A DNA stretch of 64,000 nucleotides from Neofusicoccum parvum (Eukaryota; Ascomycota; Dothideomycetes; Botryosphaeriales; Botryosphaeriaceae), in the NCBI GenBank assembly GCA_020912385.1, contig CP087222.1, positions 806,001 through 870,000 of the forward strand. Direction: 5' to 3'. Every line of letters starts with the position of its first letter. The first letter of the stretch is position 1. The notes beneath the pieces were generated by a model. That model had not been told where the DNA came from and searched no databases. It saw only the letters and a program-made list of their open reading frames with translations. Made by a program: the position numbers and the translations under genes. Shown piece by piece: positions 48,423 through 59,581 of the stretch.

Positions 48423-49751
48423 TCATGTAGACGGCGTATCCTGCGCCCATTCTTCTATCCGCTTTGCAAATGTCATCAATCTCCCGTTGACGATCTTCAA
48501 CCTCTTCGCGAACCAGTGCACGATCGCCGCCATGAGCATTCCAGACACAATGTGTCCCGTCCAAAACCCACCCACAGGCGCCCTTTCGAGCAAACTCATT
48601 ATGAACCCTCTAATCGGCTTCATCCACATGTAGTACAGCGTGATATGAACCAAGTAGATCTCCCAGGAAATCTTGGCCAAGTACTGCGGAGCCCTCGAAT
48701 TCGGCAATCTCTGCAGCTTCGTCTCGTTGCAGATGCCGAACACAAACAGGACACCGGCAACAGAGCGCCAGTTGTGCGGTGCTTCCTCGCCCCAAGCCGT
48801 CAGGCTCTCGAGCCCCACCAGCCAGCTGTACCCAGGAGTGTCGGCGTAGTTGTCCGGGAGGCAGACGAGGAAGAAGCCAAGCAAGAACAAGATCCGGTTC
48901 AGGAGCGGGTTGACGCGGAGGGCCCCGCGGGCACACGCCAGGTTCAGCTCGGCGATGAGCACCCCGCAGAGGAAGGTGTACGTGAAGCAGTTGCCGCGGT
49001 ACAGGAACGGCAGGATGCTCGCTGCGAGGAATCCGGGGCGGAGGTGCGGTTTCACTCGGGCGAGGGCCAGGACGGCCATGTAGGAAGCAAGGGATCCAGC
49101 GTATTCGATTGGCATCACCCAGTACTGGAGGTTCAGGCCCGGGTTGTGGGTGATGTATACGGGGTTCGTGATGTCGACCAGGTAGGATAGGAGGTACTTG
49201 AGATGGTCTCCGGGGCTCGTCCATGGCTTCAGGGATGTTGTCTCACTCCAGTTCCAATTGTACAGGCCACAGAAAAACACGACCTGGGAGAGCGTCGCCA
49301 TAAAGAAGACGGGTAAGTATAACCGAAGGCCACGCCGGAAGGCCGATGAAGATAGGCTGGTGACCATCTTCTCAAGGCTCAAGTCCCGTGACCGGATGGC
49401 GCTCCAGCAGGCACAGTATCCAGAGATGATAAAGAAGATCGGCCGCATACCGTGGCCGCACCAGATCACCCGAATAAAAGGAAGTTGGTGCAGGTGGCGA
49501 TTTTCGGGGCTGCTGCCGAAGCCAAGCCAGGGGGCCGTAAAGTCGCCATACAGGTAATGGTTGAGCGCTATGATAACAGAGGCAATGCCGCGGACACCGT
49601 TGATCCAGGTAGTGGATGGTATTTGCGTTGCTGATGGCACCGACTCTTTAGTCTGCGGGAGGAGTGGCCTCTCCATCTTGTGGGATCTGATGCTTCCTGG
49701 CATATGCGCGATAATCGGAAGATGGGGAACAAAAGCGGGAGCACGAAGCAT
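48423..49751 (-). CDS. Acyltransferase 3 family membrane protein
   Basis: An integral membrane O-acyltransferase of the acyltransferase-3 family. Such enzymes move acyl groups onto sugars, lipids or secondary metabolites; the substrate here is unknown. It is a single exon of 442 codons. A cytosolic N-terminus of about 47 residues precedes WINGVRGIASVIIALNHYLYGDF, where Arg54 and His65 form the family's conserved R-x10-H motif at the first helix. About ten hydrophobic helices follow, with RPIFFIISGYCA and FRRGLRLYLPVFF matching the usual second block. The last helices include WEIYLVHITLYYMW, the typical late LVH motif. Starts at Met17 and Met26 are possible alternatives. The gene has no intron and lies beside AT-rich, gene-poor DNA. 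Fungal members in such settings are often dispensable or cluster-associated, but no biosynthetic gene is next to it. Confidence 0.9.
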   Translation of the reverse strand: MLRAPAFVPHLPIIAHMPGSIRSHKMERPLLPQTKESVPSATQIPSTTWINGVRGIASVIIALNHYLYGDFTAPWLGFGSSPENRHLHQLPFIRVIWCGHGMRPIFFIISGYCACWSAIRSRDLSLEKMVTSLSSSAFRRGLRLYLPVFFMATLSQVVFFCGLYNWNWSETTSLKPWTSPGDHLKYLLSYLVDITNPVYITHNPGLNLQYWVMPIEYAGSLASYMAVLALARVKPHLRPGFLAASILPFLYRGNCFTYTFLCGVLIAELNLACARGALRVNPLLNRILFLLGFFLVCLPDNYADTPGYSWLVGLESLTAWGEEAPHNWRSVAGVLFVFGICNETKLQRLPNSRAPQYLAKISWEIYLVHITLYYMWMKPIRGFIMSLLERAPVGGFWTGHIVSGMLMAAIVHWFAKRLKIVNGRLMTFAKRIEEWAQDTPST

Positions 49752-50451
49752 TTAAAAAATGAACAAACCAGATTATATACGTAATAGTCCCTTGATTGTA
49801 CTATGAATCATGATATCGTATTGCCCTGAAACATTTCCCGCGGGGAGCCGGAATCCCCCCCGTCTGATGGGCGTGGTTAGGATGTTCATTACGGACAGAA
49901 GGGGAAAGTCTGGGCGCTGTAAGAAAACACTGATTGATTGATTCTGTCAGGCTACGATATTAAGAAAACACTGCGAGCCCGTCTGCCTGCACGGCTCTTA
50001 TCTATGACGCTTTCCACCATCGCCGGGTAGGTATTGTGGCTAGACAGACGCGTAGACAGCAACTGAAAGATCGGCTTTGGCAGAAATCCAATTCCATTCT
50101 AGCGTCACTTGGAACTGCAAATCCCACCCCCAAGTGTACTCCACGGTACTCCACGGTAGTTACTGGGCGCCTGTGTCCATGTCAGGATTAGTGTCTATGC
50201 CAGTCCGTGTCAGTGCCGGTGTCAATCGTGCTGCCGGCGATGCCAGTTACCGAGCCGATAATTGTGGGTCTCTTTTGTAATCAATCATCTCATTTGCAAA
50301 CCACAACACTCCATTCACGGCATAAGTATCCCTGACCTGATGCGAACAACGCCTGCAAATGCTTTCAAGTTACCTACTACCCTCCGTGCTTTTTGTAAAT
50401 CTGCTCAAATGATGATTAGAGAACCCCACAAAGACTTCGCAAGGTCAAGGC
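49752..50451. other. Intergenic, no gene seen
   Basis: 700 bp between the acyltransferase start and the DBP9 stop. It contains short direct repeats: aagaaaacactg occurs at about 49921 and 49962, and tactccacggta is tandem near 50138-50158. No coding sequence was seen. Confidence 0.5.
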
Positions 50452-52410
50452 TTATTTCTTCCCCCTCCCCTTTGCGTTGAACGTCTTCAATGGATCCGCC
50501 TTCTTCGTCTTCGCGATCCTGCCCTTGCCCTTCGACCTGTTCGCCATCCTCGCCTTCCTGATCCTATTCTCCTTGCCGTCATCCTTCCTGAATCCAACGA
50601 ACCCAATCTCCTTCTCAACGTCCTTCTTGCCGCCTGCAGGCAGGAGGTACTCGGGCACGTGCTTCAGGTGCGGTTGCTGGCGGGCGGTGCGCACCTCGGC
50701 GTCGTGGCGCAGGTGTTGCAGGTCCTGCGGGTTCTCCTCGAAGTGGCGCTTCAGCTTCTCCGACTTGAGCAGCTCCTGGCGCAGTTCGCGAGCGCGGGCC
50801 TCGCGGACTGCGATGCGGGTCACAGCGCGGAGGGCGTCGGCGAGACGGTAGCGGAAGCCCTCGAGCTTCTTCATGTCGAAATGGTAGGGCTGCAGCTTGT
50901 TACCCTTCTTCTCCTGGCTCTTCGTGATCTTGGCCAGGACTTCTTCGTCGCGTTTGCAAGACTCGATAGAGGTAGGCTTGTGCTTGCGATACTGGTCCTT
51001 GGGAATGACGAAGGAGATAGCCATGCCATTCTTGCCAGCACGAGCTGTACGGCCGATCCGGTGAGTGTAGGATTTGGAGGTAGTAGGAAGGTCGAAGTTG
51101 AGAACGAGGGAGACATTTTGGAAGTCGATACCGCGGGCAACTCCGTACTCCTTGTCCTTCTTCCGGCCTTTCCTCTTTTTCTTTGGAGGCTCATTCGAGT
51201 TCTCGTCTGTCCTGGCCTTGGAGTTCGCGTCGTCTTCCCCAGCGCCCTCGTCCACAACATCTCCCTCGTCGTCCATCTTCCCTGGCTCCTCTTCTTCTTC
51301 ATCGCCCGCCTTGCTCTTGCGCTTCTTCTTGCCCTCGTCACCAAGCACCTCGTGCTCGTCTGAAGCGATGATGATGTCGTAGACATTCCTGTTGAACTCC
51401 TCCACCACGTGGATTCGCGAGTTGACAGGCAGCTCCGAGTTGAGGACGCAGCTCTTGATGCCAAATTGTTCAAGGAAAAGCTTCAGGCGGTAGCAACGGT
51501 CGATGTCGCCTACGAAGACAATGACCTTACCCTTCACCAGCTTCAGCATGAAGATGGAGTAGACGAGCAGGAATTTCTCATCCTCAGCACACTTGACAGT
51601 GTACTGGCTGACTTTGCCTTGGTCCTTCTCCTCCTCATCCAGCTCCAGAAGCACGGGATCGCGGCAGAACAGGCCCTTCAAGTTGTCGACATCGCTGCTA
51701 AGCGTGGCACTCATGAGGAAAGTCTGGGTTCCCTTGGGGATGGACTTGGAGATGCTCTCGAGGTCGTCGTCGTAGCCGTAGGACAGGACCAGGTCGGCCT
51801 CGTCCACCACCAGGTGAGCCAGGCGCTCGAGCGACAGCGCAGCCGCGTTCAGGTTGACGCATGCGCGACCGGGCGTGGCCACGACAACGTCTGGAGAATC
51901 GGCGAGGCGGGCACGCTGCACGGCGTCGTCCTCGCGCAGTGTGATGTTGGCAACGCGCACATCCTGTCCACAGAAGGCCGCGAACGCCTCGACCGTCTTC
52001 GTCACCTGCCCGGCCAACTCGCGCGTCGGGACGAGCATCAGGGCGGAGGTGCACTTCGTGAAGGAGGGGTCGGCTTTGCGCTTGAGGATGGAGTGGAGGA
52101 CGGGGAGCACGTAGGCGGCGGTTTTGCCGGAGCCGGTCTTGGAGCGGGCTCCGGTGCATCAGCACACAAGCCCCAGAGATGAGTCGCCACACATACCTAG
52201 AACGTCCCTGCCTTCCAGAGCCAGCGGGATGGCCTTTGCCTGGACGGGCGTGGGAGTCGAGAACTTCTGGCGCACGATTCCTTGCAGCAGGCGGGCGTCC
52301 AGGCCGAGGCCGTCGAACGAGGGCGGGGCAGAGCGTGCGGGCTGCGCCGAGGCAGCGACGACCTCGGCGTCTTCGGGGACATCGTGCTCGTTCAGCTTGC
52401 GCTTGACCAT
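50452..52410 (-). CDS. dbp9: DEAD-box RNA helicase Dbp9 (DDX56), 60S ribosome biogenesis
   Basis: A nucleolar ATP-dependent RNA helicase needed for assembly of the large ribosomal subunit and 27S pre-rRNA processing. The two exons are 52197-52410 and 50452-52148, with a 48 bp intron at phase 1, giving 636 residues. The Q motif is [14 protein letters not shown]...[14 protein letters not shown]. Walker A is [10 protein letters not shown] at 72-81 and is restored by the splice. Other motifs are PTREL (about 112-116), DEAD (about 187-190), SAT (about 218-220), GVARGIDF and [11 protein letters not shown] long acidic/basic insert ([13 protein letters not shown]... [11 protein letters not shown]) lies before motif V, as in other Dbp9 proteins. 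The tail is strongly basic ([11 protein letters not shown]). The intron is short but has normal ends. This conserved gene interrupts the accessory region. Confidence 0.95.
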
Positions 52411-52905
52411 GGTTGCGGTCGACGTGGGAGTGCGGGCAGGTGTTGCTGCGCTCGCAGCTTTGCGCGGCCGGCATTTTTTGGGCTCCCCGGGCGCTAGCGT
52501 CTTGGCGGCTCTCACCGCCCGCGCGCGGCCCCTCCGCCTCGACAAGGTCATTGCGCCCTTCGTTCTGCAGCACGTCTGCGCTGTTTTCAACCCGGCAGCC
52601 AGGGCGGGCGGCGCGCTGCGGCTCGACCGTACCTTCTCTTCCCTCCTGCCGTCCGCGCGCGAGACTGTTCTCACTTCTCACCGCGGGCCTGCATCCTCGA
52701 GTGTGGGTGGGGCTTCCTGACCGTATCATATTTACGAGTGCACTCGCACAGAGGAGGGTGCTCCCAGGGGGAGCAAGTATTGACTACGAAACTATATCGA
52801 CTCAAACGAAGCAGTTACCGAAATCGAGACGTTTTCATTAGTCGTGACAAGGGGATAGCGACGTGATGCGGGCGAAAGCCCTGGGTAACAAGCCCGACGT
52901 ATTGT
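52411..52905. other. DBP9 promoter and 3' flank of DUF6590 gene
   Basis: 495 bp between two minus-strand genes. The part next to 52410 must be the DBP9 promoter. It is GC-rich to about 52720 and less so after that. No separate gene was seen. Confidence 0.5.
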
Positions 52906-54007
52906 TCACCGCCTGCGGCTGCCCCAACCCTCCTGCCCGCGGGGAGTCTCGCCAGGATCACACTCATCCTCGTCTGAGTAAGGCCCGTGGAGTCCAAAGC
53001 TCCTCTGTTGCGCCGAATGCGCAAGGTGCTGCACGTGTCCTCCGCTGGAGGTTGAGCTTGACGAGAGCCGATACGAGCTCGCATTGTCAGTACTCGAGGG
53101 TGAGTAAGCGGCGGGCGGCCGGTGGCCGGTGTGTGGTGATTGGAGAACCGTAGCGAAGTTTTGAAGGAGTATTGGGAGCCATTCCCGAGGAACGTCGCCG
53201 AAGTGAAACGACTTCACATTGTGCTCTACAGTATATGGTTTCGCGTAGTTGAGACGAGACATCGGGTCCATCTTGGCCTGTTCCCGGCTGGCCGGGACCA
53301 CGGGGATAGCCGGCTGTAGCATCTCTCCGTTGGGGTCATCCTGGGCTGCCGGCACGGGGTATCCGGTGTGCACGTGGATGGCGGAGTGCTCCGCCTTGAT
53401 CACTCCTTGCTTCTCCACCCCTTGCCTGTTGTACGTCTGGATTGGCCTACAGATCACTCTGGGGTTAGCAGCTGTACGTCCACATAGCTGGCCGGTGAAG
53501 GTTGACTCGCAGGCATGTGCAGCAATCCTGCCCCTCGCGTATGACGACAAACCAGCGGATCTTGTTGTAGAACTGCTCCCCGTACGCGCCGGTGACAAAC
53601 GTGACCCCGGACTGGGGATTCCCGGCTGGTTCGGGCCACAGGACTTTGAACACCTTCCCGACTGTGTAGAAGTCCCTGCCAGGGTAGTGCTTTTTGTATC
53701 CTGGAGATGATCAACCAAGGGCGCGGGCCCCCCCTACACACGCGAGCAACTCACTCGGGTCAAGTCTTTCAGCTTCGCCTGGGGTCGCGCGCACTCTTTT
53801 GTGAGCCCTGATGCCGGATTGCAGGGCCTGGGGCTCCGTGATTTGCTCAGCTGGGCCGACCTCGACACTCCCCAAGACGGGCTGCTCGTGGAGGCTCTGA
53901 TCGGTGTAGATGCGATCGCCATTTTGGTAGACGTAGCAACACTCGTGATGATCCCAGTAGTAGTACTGCTGGCGGCCGGCGTCCGGCATCCACTGGGGAG
54001 TGGACAT
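52906..54007 (-). CDS. DUF6590 domain protein (cluster gene A)
   Basis: A fungal protein of unknown function with a DUF6590 domain. The three exons are 53755-54007, 53511-53700 and 52906-53446, giving 327 residues. The N-terminus is aromatic and Cys-containing (YYYWDHHECCYVYQNGDRIY, about 15-34). The DUF6590 domain starts near residue 86 with RDFYTVGKVFKVLWPEP, continues through GEQFYNKIRWFVVIREGQDCCTCLPIQTY, and ends with SRLNYAKPYTVEHNVK. A Ser/Pro-rich tail follows. The first intron (53701-53754) is GT-AG. The second (53447-53510) needs a GC donor (gcgagt) and acceptor tag to join TCL to PIQTY. Its position and phase equal those of a GT-AG intron in gene F, which supports this reading. The start at 54007 was preferred over 54061 by comparison with the other cluster N-termini. 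It is divergent from coiled-coil gene B, 477 bp away. Confidence 0.83.
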
Positions 54008-54484
54008 CTTTTGCGCGCAGCGTCCGGGTCTGCGCGGAACGTCAGCCGACGGCCCTGGCACGTCGGCGCGCGTTTATCTACACTGTGCGGCTCTGCTGCA
54101 TCATTTGCGCCGTCGTTGCCCATGTTAGCACGGCGGGCAGGAGGTGTGCGCTGGACGCACGGATCGGCAGGCCAGCGAAACCGGGTGCTGGGCCATTGGC
54201 CTGGAGAGCGGCGCGGTTGAGCGGGGTTCAAGCGGGCAGACGACGGTCTGTTGCCTGCCTCAGCCGGCGGAGCCACAGGCGATCACACGCTACAGCGCCC
54301 GCTCCCTTGGGACGCGCTCCGGCGCCCACCCCTGCCGGCGCCGCGATAAGGAACGGGCCGCTGGCCTCTTGCGGCACGGCCGCGGGCCTTAAGTATGCAC
54401 CTGGCTCCTTTCGGCGGCCACGGTCGCTCCCGCTCCTCTCCCACACCCGGCTCGCGGCAGCTTCTGTTATTACACAGCCGTATC
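54008..54484. promoter_or_regulatory. Shared divergent promoter, cluster genes A and B
   Basis: 477 bp between the start codons of the DUF6590 gene (minus) and the coiled-coil gene (plus). It is GC-rich. A weak TATA-like ttaagta lies at 54389-54395, about 90 bp before the gene B start. Open frames inside it have no features. Confidence 0.6.
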
Positions 54485-55903
54485 ATGGCATGTCCGAAGC
54501 AGAGTGGATCGCCGGCGAGAGGGCGGCAGCGTGAGTGCCTTCCAGCTGTTACTGCCCGGCGCTGAGACCCGTCAGGCGCCGTACCCCAGCCGGGCCTGGA
54601 GCTGGCATGCGTCGCCCAGGTGGACGGACAGCACATCGCGCATCCTGCTGGCGACGTGATTGAAATGCCGCCGTTTGGTCGGAATGAAGGCTCGGTGTTG
54701 CGGCCACCCGTCTTGGCCACAAAACCCCCACGCGCGGTCAAAAAGGCGCCGCTGGACCATTCGACCTCACAGGTCCAGGCGAGGAGAGCAAGAATGGACG
54801 CCGGCGGCCTAGCTCGTCTACACGAGCGGCACCACCGCCTGCAGAGCCAACGAGGAGACACCATCGACGCGCGCATCGACGTGATTGGCCGGAGATCGGC
54901 CCTTCAGCAACGAATCTGCGACTGCCGGCAGGCGCAGGACAGGCTGCTGGGTCTGCTCCAGAACGTCTGTCCAAGCGCGACGGAATCCGAGCAGGCCGCC
55001 GGGGTGCTGTCGGCCATCAGCAGCATCCAGCAGCTACAAGAAGGACTCGGCCAGGACCTGGAGCAAACGATGCAGCTGGAGCAGACGCTGAGCTCCCTCG
55101 AGTTCGACCTGGGGAAGGAGGAGAACGCGTTCTTTGGCGACCTGCACGCGGCAGTCTCGCATCTGGCCCCGGCGGCGGAGCCCGAGCATCCCCGGAGCAC
55201 CACCGCGGAAGCCCGGGGAGACGGCTTGCTGCAGGCCTACTACGACCGGGCCTCGGAGGTCCCGATCCTCGAGGAACGTCTCTCGGAGCTTGAGTATACC
55301 TTTGCGGACGAGCGAGCCCGGCGAGAGACGCGCACCAACCTCGGCCAGCCCATCTCCCCTCCCGATCTCGAGTTCTACACCCAATACAACCAGGACAAAG
55401 AGGACTTGCAGCGGGAGTCGGACCAGACGAGAAGCGAAGTGGCTGCGCTTCGGTCCAGATGCATCCGGCTCGGGCTCATTCCAGAACCCCCAGAGCCACC
55501 GAGCGTCGGCGCCGGACCCGCAGCCCTGCCGGAGGAGGAAATCCACAGGGCCCGGTCCTGGGCGCATCCTCCGCAGCCTGCGAACGAGCTTGACCGCTCC
55601 TTCCTCTCGGAGCGCCCGACCTTGCCCGGCAGCCTGAGGGGCAATCCAAGGGAAAGAATCAACGTGTGGCTTGAAGAGGCTCGAGCCATTGCCGGAGCAC
55701 CCGAGCTTCTGCCCCCTGAGGACGACCCAGAAACCAAGGCCTCCCGGACCGGAGCTGCTCCCCCATCGCCTCTGAAATCGCCGTGGTCAGAGGTGGAAGA
55801 GGCACAGCCAAAGCCAAGCAGGACCGTCTCCGAGTCAAGCACCGCCTCGAAGCTGTCCCGTACGGGCCGGGACCCTCTGCAGAAAGCACCAAAACCCTCC
55901 TGA
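54485..55903 (+). CDS. Coiled-coil protein (cluster gene B), unknown function
   Basis: A mostly helical protein of unknown function. The two exons are 54485-54530 and 54576-55903, with a 45 bp GT-AG intron, giving 457 residues. The first exon encodes only 15 residues (MACPKQSGSPARGRQ) plus one base. It is the sole upstream ATG whose frame and phase join the long exon, so this start is inferred from consistency. After a Pro-rich segment, long charged coiled coils cover about 90-215 and 240-315. The core motif LEFDLGKEENAFFGDL (190-205) matches half the positions of the corresponding motif in gene D. A later block RINVWLEEARA (about 376-386) also has a counterpart there. The tail is Pro/Ser-rich. 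No signal peptide or transmembrane segment is seen. It is divergent from gene A. Confidence 0.75.
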
Positions 55904-57023
55904 CTCCTACGTTTCGTGACATGTGCCCAGAGGCAGGAGTACCGCGTGTGTCCTCCCGTGTGCTCCGGGTGGACTCTGTATTGGGGGCAGCGTGTAACTA
56001 CCTACGAATCATCTCAGTCGCGTCCCTGCACTGTGGCTCTCCTTTGGTTTACTGGCCTGCGTCGTTGTCACTTTTCTTTTCCCTTATGGGCATGTCTTAC
56101 AAGCGTTTCCTGTTACGCGTTCGGGGGGGGGGGGTTCCGTAGGACATCCAATGGAAGACAGATTGCTCGTCCCTCCCACAGGCGCCTCGCTCTCAGCATA
56201 GCGGAGAGAAATGACGTTGCAGTCATGCACGTCAGACGGCTGCCCGGCCTGCATCGCCAGGTCTGCATGTGGTGCTGCCACGCTATCACCCACGCGATTG
56301 CACGCAGCCTGCATGGCCACCCTGCTGGACAGCGCTGGCCTGGAGCATCGGGCGCTGGAACGATTTCCCGAAATTCCAGCTGTGCCAATTACCCGCACGC
56401 TTGGCACCGGACGCTCTCAGCATTCCCACCGCAACGATCAATCACAGCCTCGATACCCAGCCGCGGGCGCGTGGGCCATGAGTCTTACCAGCTGGCCCCA
56501 GCGGTGGTCAGCTGGACGGCTGCAGTAAGCACGGCAGGCGCACTCCTTCTGTAAGCTGTAGTAGCGGAACTCGCGCCCTCACCGGGCCAGTGGCGGGGTG
56601 GCAGGCGCCAAGGCAGCAGCCGTTCGGCGGCGCGTCCTGCAGAACCCCGCCGAAGATCCGACTGTACACGTCAACCAGTGGCCTGGGAATGTGGCGGAGC
56701 CAGGGACGCGTGCAGCAGTGTTGAAGGTGGGTCCCACAGCCCGCCGGGTCAGGGGCCTGCGTTGCCCTATCCAGCACGCAGGCAAGTAGGTGGACTGTAC
56801 CACTGCATGCATGAATACCGAGCTGACTCAGGAATAGCTATAGGCCGAATGTCATGTCATGTCCGTGTTCGCATCATGCCGGACAGCCTCTTGCCCGACA
56901 CTGCCGCCCAAAGAATGCAAGAAAGAAACAGCCGGCGGGCGTTCAACGCTGCCGGGCCGCCCATCACAAACACAACCAAAGAGAGGGAAAGTCCGACCGT
57001 GGCCGCCAGGCTTCAGGTGCGGG
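55904..57023. other. Convergent intergenic region in the cluster
   Basis: About 1.1 kb between the stops of gene B (plus) and gene C (minus). It contains a run of ten G at about 56125-56134 and chance frames up to about 250 codons without domains. It could hide a small gene, but I cannot support one. Confidence 0.45.
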
Positions 57024-57691
57024 TCAGGCAAGTTCAGCCTCGCGGAACCAATGCCCGCCGTCGTGCGCGGTCCCGTTCTCGTGCCAGAGCTGGTACTCCC
57101 AGCGGCCCTGGCGGTCGAGCTTCCCTCTCCGCACGACGAAGCTGGCGCGAACCAGCTGGCCCCTGTCTTCGACGGCCATGGAAACCTCGTCTCCGTCCTG
57201 GAAGCGGCGCACGTCCTCGGCAGAGCCTCTCCTCAGCCTCTCCTCCTCAGCCGAGGCCTGCTGCGTGTCGCGGCGCTGCAGCATGGCACGGCCCTGCTCG
57301 TCCGGCCCCCTCTCCTCCTCCCGTCTGCGGCTGCTATTCGACGAGGACGGCGTGGGCTCGAGATACGCGCCGTCGTCGTAGTCGGCTAGGGTGGAAGGAG
57401 CGGCGGGATTCGGCGCACCTCTGCTCCAAGCGCTGCGGTTAACAGAGGGGAGGAGACAAAAGCACCCACGGGACAGACGACGAGCGTGCACACTCGGCTC
57501 GCGCGGCGGCGCGCACATTCGATCGCTCGCAGCCGGTCTGGGACAATTTACCTTCCGGAAGGACGGGTCGGAGCTTGCGCGGCGTCGCTCCACATGTACT
57601 CGGCCCGGCCTGCGTCGTCGTAGCGGTAGCAGTAGTGCCTCCGGTGCTCAGGCGACCAAACCCAATCTGAGTAGGACGGTTGTGTGCTCAT
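57024..57691 (-). CDS. Small W/Y-rich protein with SH3-like C-terminus (cluster gene C)
   Basis: Function unknown. The two exons are 57552-57691 and 57024-57432, with a 119 bp GT-AG intron at phase 2, giving 182 residues. The N-terminus YSDWVWSPEHRRHYCYRYDD and then EYMWSD is of the same kind as the N-termini of DUF6590 genes A and F. The middle is Ser/Arg/Glu-rich (SSSNSSRRREEE). The C-terminal 60 residues (FQDGDEVSMAVEDRG ... YQLWHENGTAHDGGHWFREAEL) have the look of a small SH3/Tudor-like barrel: a GD-V start, alternating strands, a W-x-Y-x-L strand, and a final F-x-E-x-x-L. That fold call is inference. There is no DUF6590 domain, so it resembles a cluster protein in which the shared head is joined to another module. 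It lies between the two divergent pairs. Confidence 0.75.
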
Positions 57692-59581
57692 GGCGGGCTG
57701 CGTGGGGGGTCAATCGACTCGGAGGCGCGAGAGGGGCGCGCGCGCTGATAAGTCGACAGACTCCCACGCCCGCGGGCATGGGCCCATGATATCATCCTGC
57801 CCAGAAGGCTCTCGCACAGCTTCGCCGGGCGAGGCGGCCATGCGGTTGGAGGAGGCGGCGCGCGCAGGGCGGCGTCGGGGCGGGCGTGGTCGTGAATAAA
57901 CTTCGTGCCTGGCGGGCGTGGCTGCCAATCGGTCGCGGCGTGGCGGCAAGAGGGACGGACGGGCACTGCTGAGACGGATGGCAGTGGGAGCGGCGGGGCG
58001 CGCGCGCCGGCCATTGGCCGTGCTGGTGGGCCGACGCCGCCGTGAAACCTGCTGCGCGGATGGCCCCGGCATGCAGCGTTGCGTCACCGCAAGCCTGGAG
58101 GGCTCTCGCGCCTCACAGGCTGAGGCGGCTGGCAGGGCGATCGGCGGTCGAGCTGCAGCGCTGGGCGTGCGCTGTCATCGGGAGCGCCCCGAGCGCGGCG
58201 CTGCAAGATCGCCTCCGCACACGTGGGCGTCGCTGACTCGGGGCGGCGGCGGCTGCTGCTGCTGCTGCGGCCGGCGACTCGCTCCCGCCCTGCTGCCGTC
58301 GCCGTGCCTGAGTGGCTCGCGTCGACTTCATGCGAACGTCGCCACGCCGATCAGACCCTGGCGGAGCGTGTGTAGACACTGCTGCACGCCGACCCGATCG
58401 TTTCTCCAGAGCCCTGCGTCCAGGAGCCCGAGGAGCATGCAGGTACGGCCACACGCCGTTCGAGAGTCCACCGTCGGGGCGCCCCCAGGCCGCCACACCG
58501 TCCTCCGACGCCGACGCCGACGCGGCCTTGGATCCCGCCCTGCTTCCCCCCCCGGGCGGAGTGCATCGGCGCGTGCGAAACGCGCCTTCTGCCGGTCTGG
58601 TTTCCGATCCGCGAGGCTCTGTCTGCCAGGCGGTCAGCCGAGCGGCTCCTGCGGGAAGCTCGTGAGACGCGGGCGGCAGGCAGGGGGGAGGGCTCCAGAG
58701 CCACAGCGCGCAGCGACGCCGGCTGCCTCGAGCCCCGCACAGCATCCGCGCGGCTCTGCGTGGCCAGCGGTGCTCCGGAGCAGGATCAAAGGTGCGGGAG
58801 TGGGGTGATGGCAACCGCACTCGGCCTGGCGGGCATCTGATCGTTCGCCTGCTTCGGTTGCCTTGCCGCACGGCTGGCCTAGGAGGAGTGAGATCGGCCG
58901 GCTACGGCCTGTGGACGCCGTCCAAGGGCCCGCCAGAACCTTGATCTCTCGCATGCCCCAAGTCAGGTGGGCAATGTGCATGGGGCAGGCACGTGGCAGC
59001 ATCGCGCCGATAGCAGCGTGGTCCAATGGCGGGGAGCACGGCGGCCCTCCACCCTCTGCCTCTCCCGCGGTGGCGGGTCGACCACGGAGGTCCGTGAAAT
59101 GGGTGTTGCAAGGACCGAACTCGAAACGAGGCAACCCCTGCCTTTCGGGCGCCCGCCTGAAAGCGCCCGCCAGCCCGCAGGAGAACGGCTGGGAGGCACC
59201 TGGCGCCGCGCACGTCTCACCGACGGCGTGTTGCTGACGTGGGGGGTTGCGAACAGTGAATCGAAATCCACTCCGCCCCGGAGTCCAGGCAGCTGGACGG
59301 CCCACGCTTCGGAGCCGGTAGGATGGCTGGGCGACGACCGGGTGGGGGGCGTCTGCAAGGCGGCGGGTAGGATCATGCGACCGCGCTTCGGGGACTGCAG
59401 CTTCCCGCATGGTGGCCCCACTTGTCCGCGGGACGGCCCAGCGGCACGCGCGGCCAATGGGACGCATGCGAAGGCTTGCTGCTTTTGCCCCCGTCTCGTT
59501 TGGCCTCCGCGGCACAGGACACACGTGCAGTGCTGTCTTCGGCAAAGCCTTTCGTCAGGACCTCCAAGGAACTCAAACGCC
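57692..59581. other. GC-rich interval between cluster genes C and D
   Basis: About 1.9 kb. It must hold the promoter of gene C on its left side and the 3' flank of gene D on its right. Several long frames occur, up to 303 codons on the minus strand (58634-59545), but they lack domains and overlap equally long frames on the other strand, so I did not call them. A CTG/GCT triplet run lies near 58250-58270. Confidence 0.45.

Noticed and set aside
53505..53510. Canonical GT donor (gtcaac) for gene A intron 2
   Set aside because: It shifts the frame or deletes the conserved P-I-Q segment, whereas the GC donor keeps the motif and matches the intron position in gene F.
59000..59095. Possible tRNA, because of a gtggtccaatggc stretch
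   Set aside because: No matching acceptor stem and no GGTTCRANYCC-type T-arm could be placed downstream.
58634..59545. Minus-strand frame of 303 codons between cluster genes C and D
   Set aside because: It has no domain and an amino-acid mix typical of shifted GC-rich sequence, and comparable frames overlap it on the plus strand.
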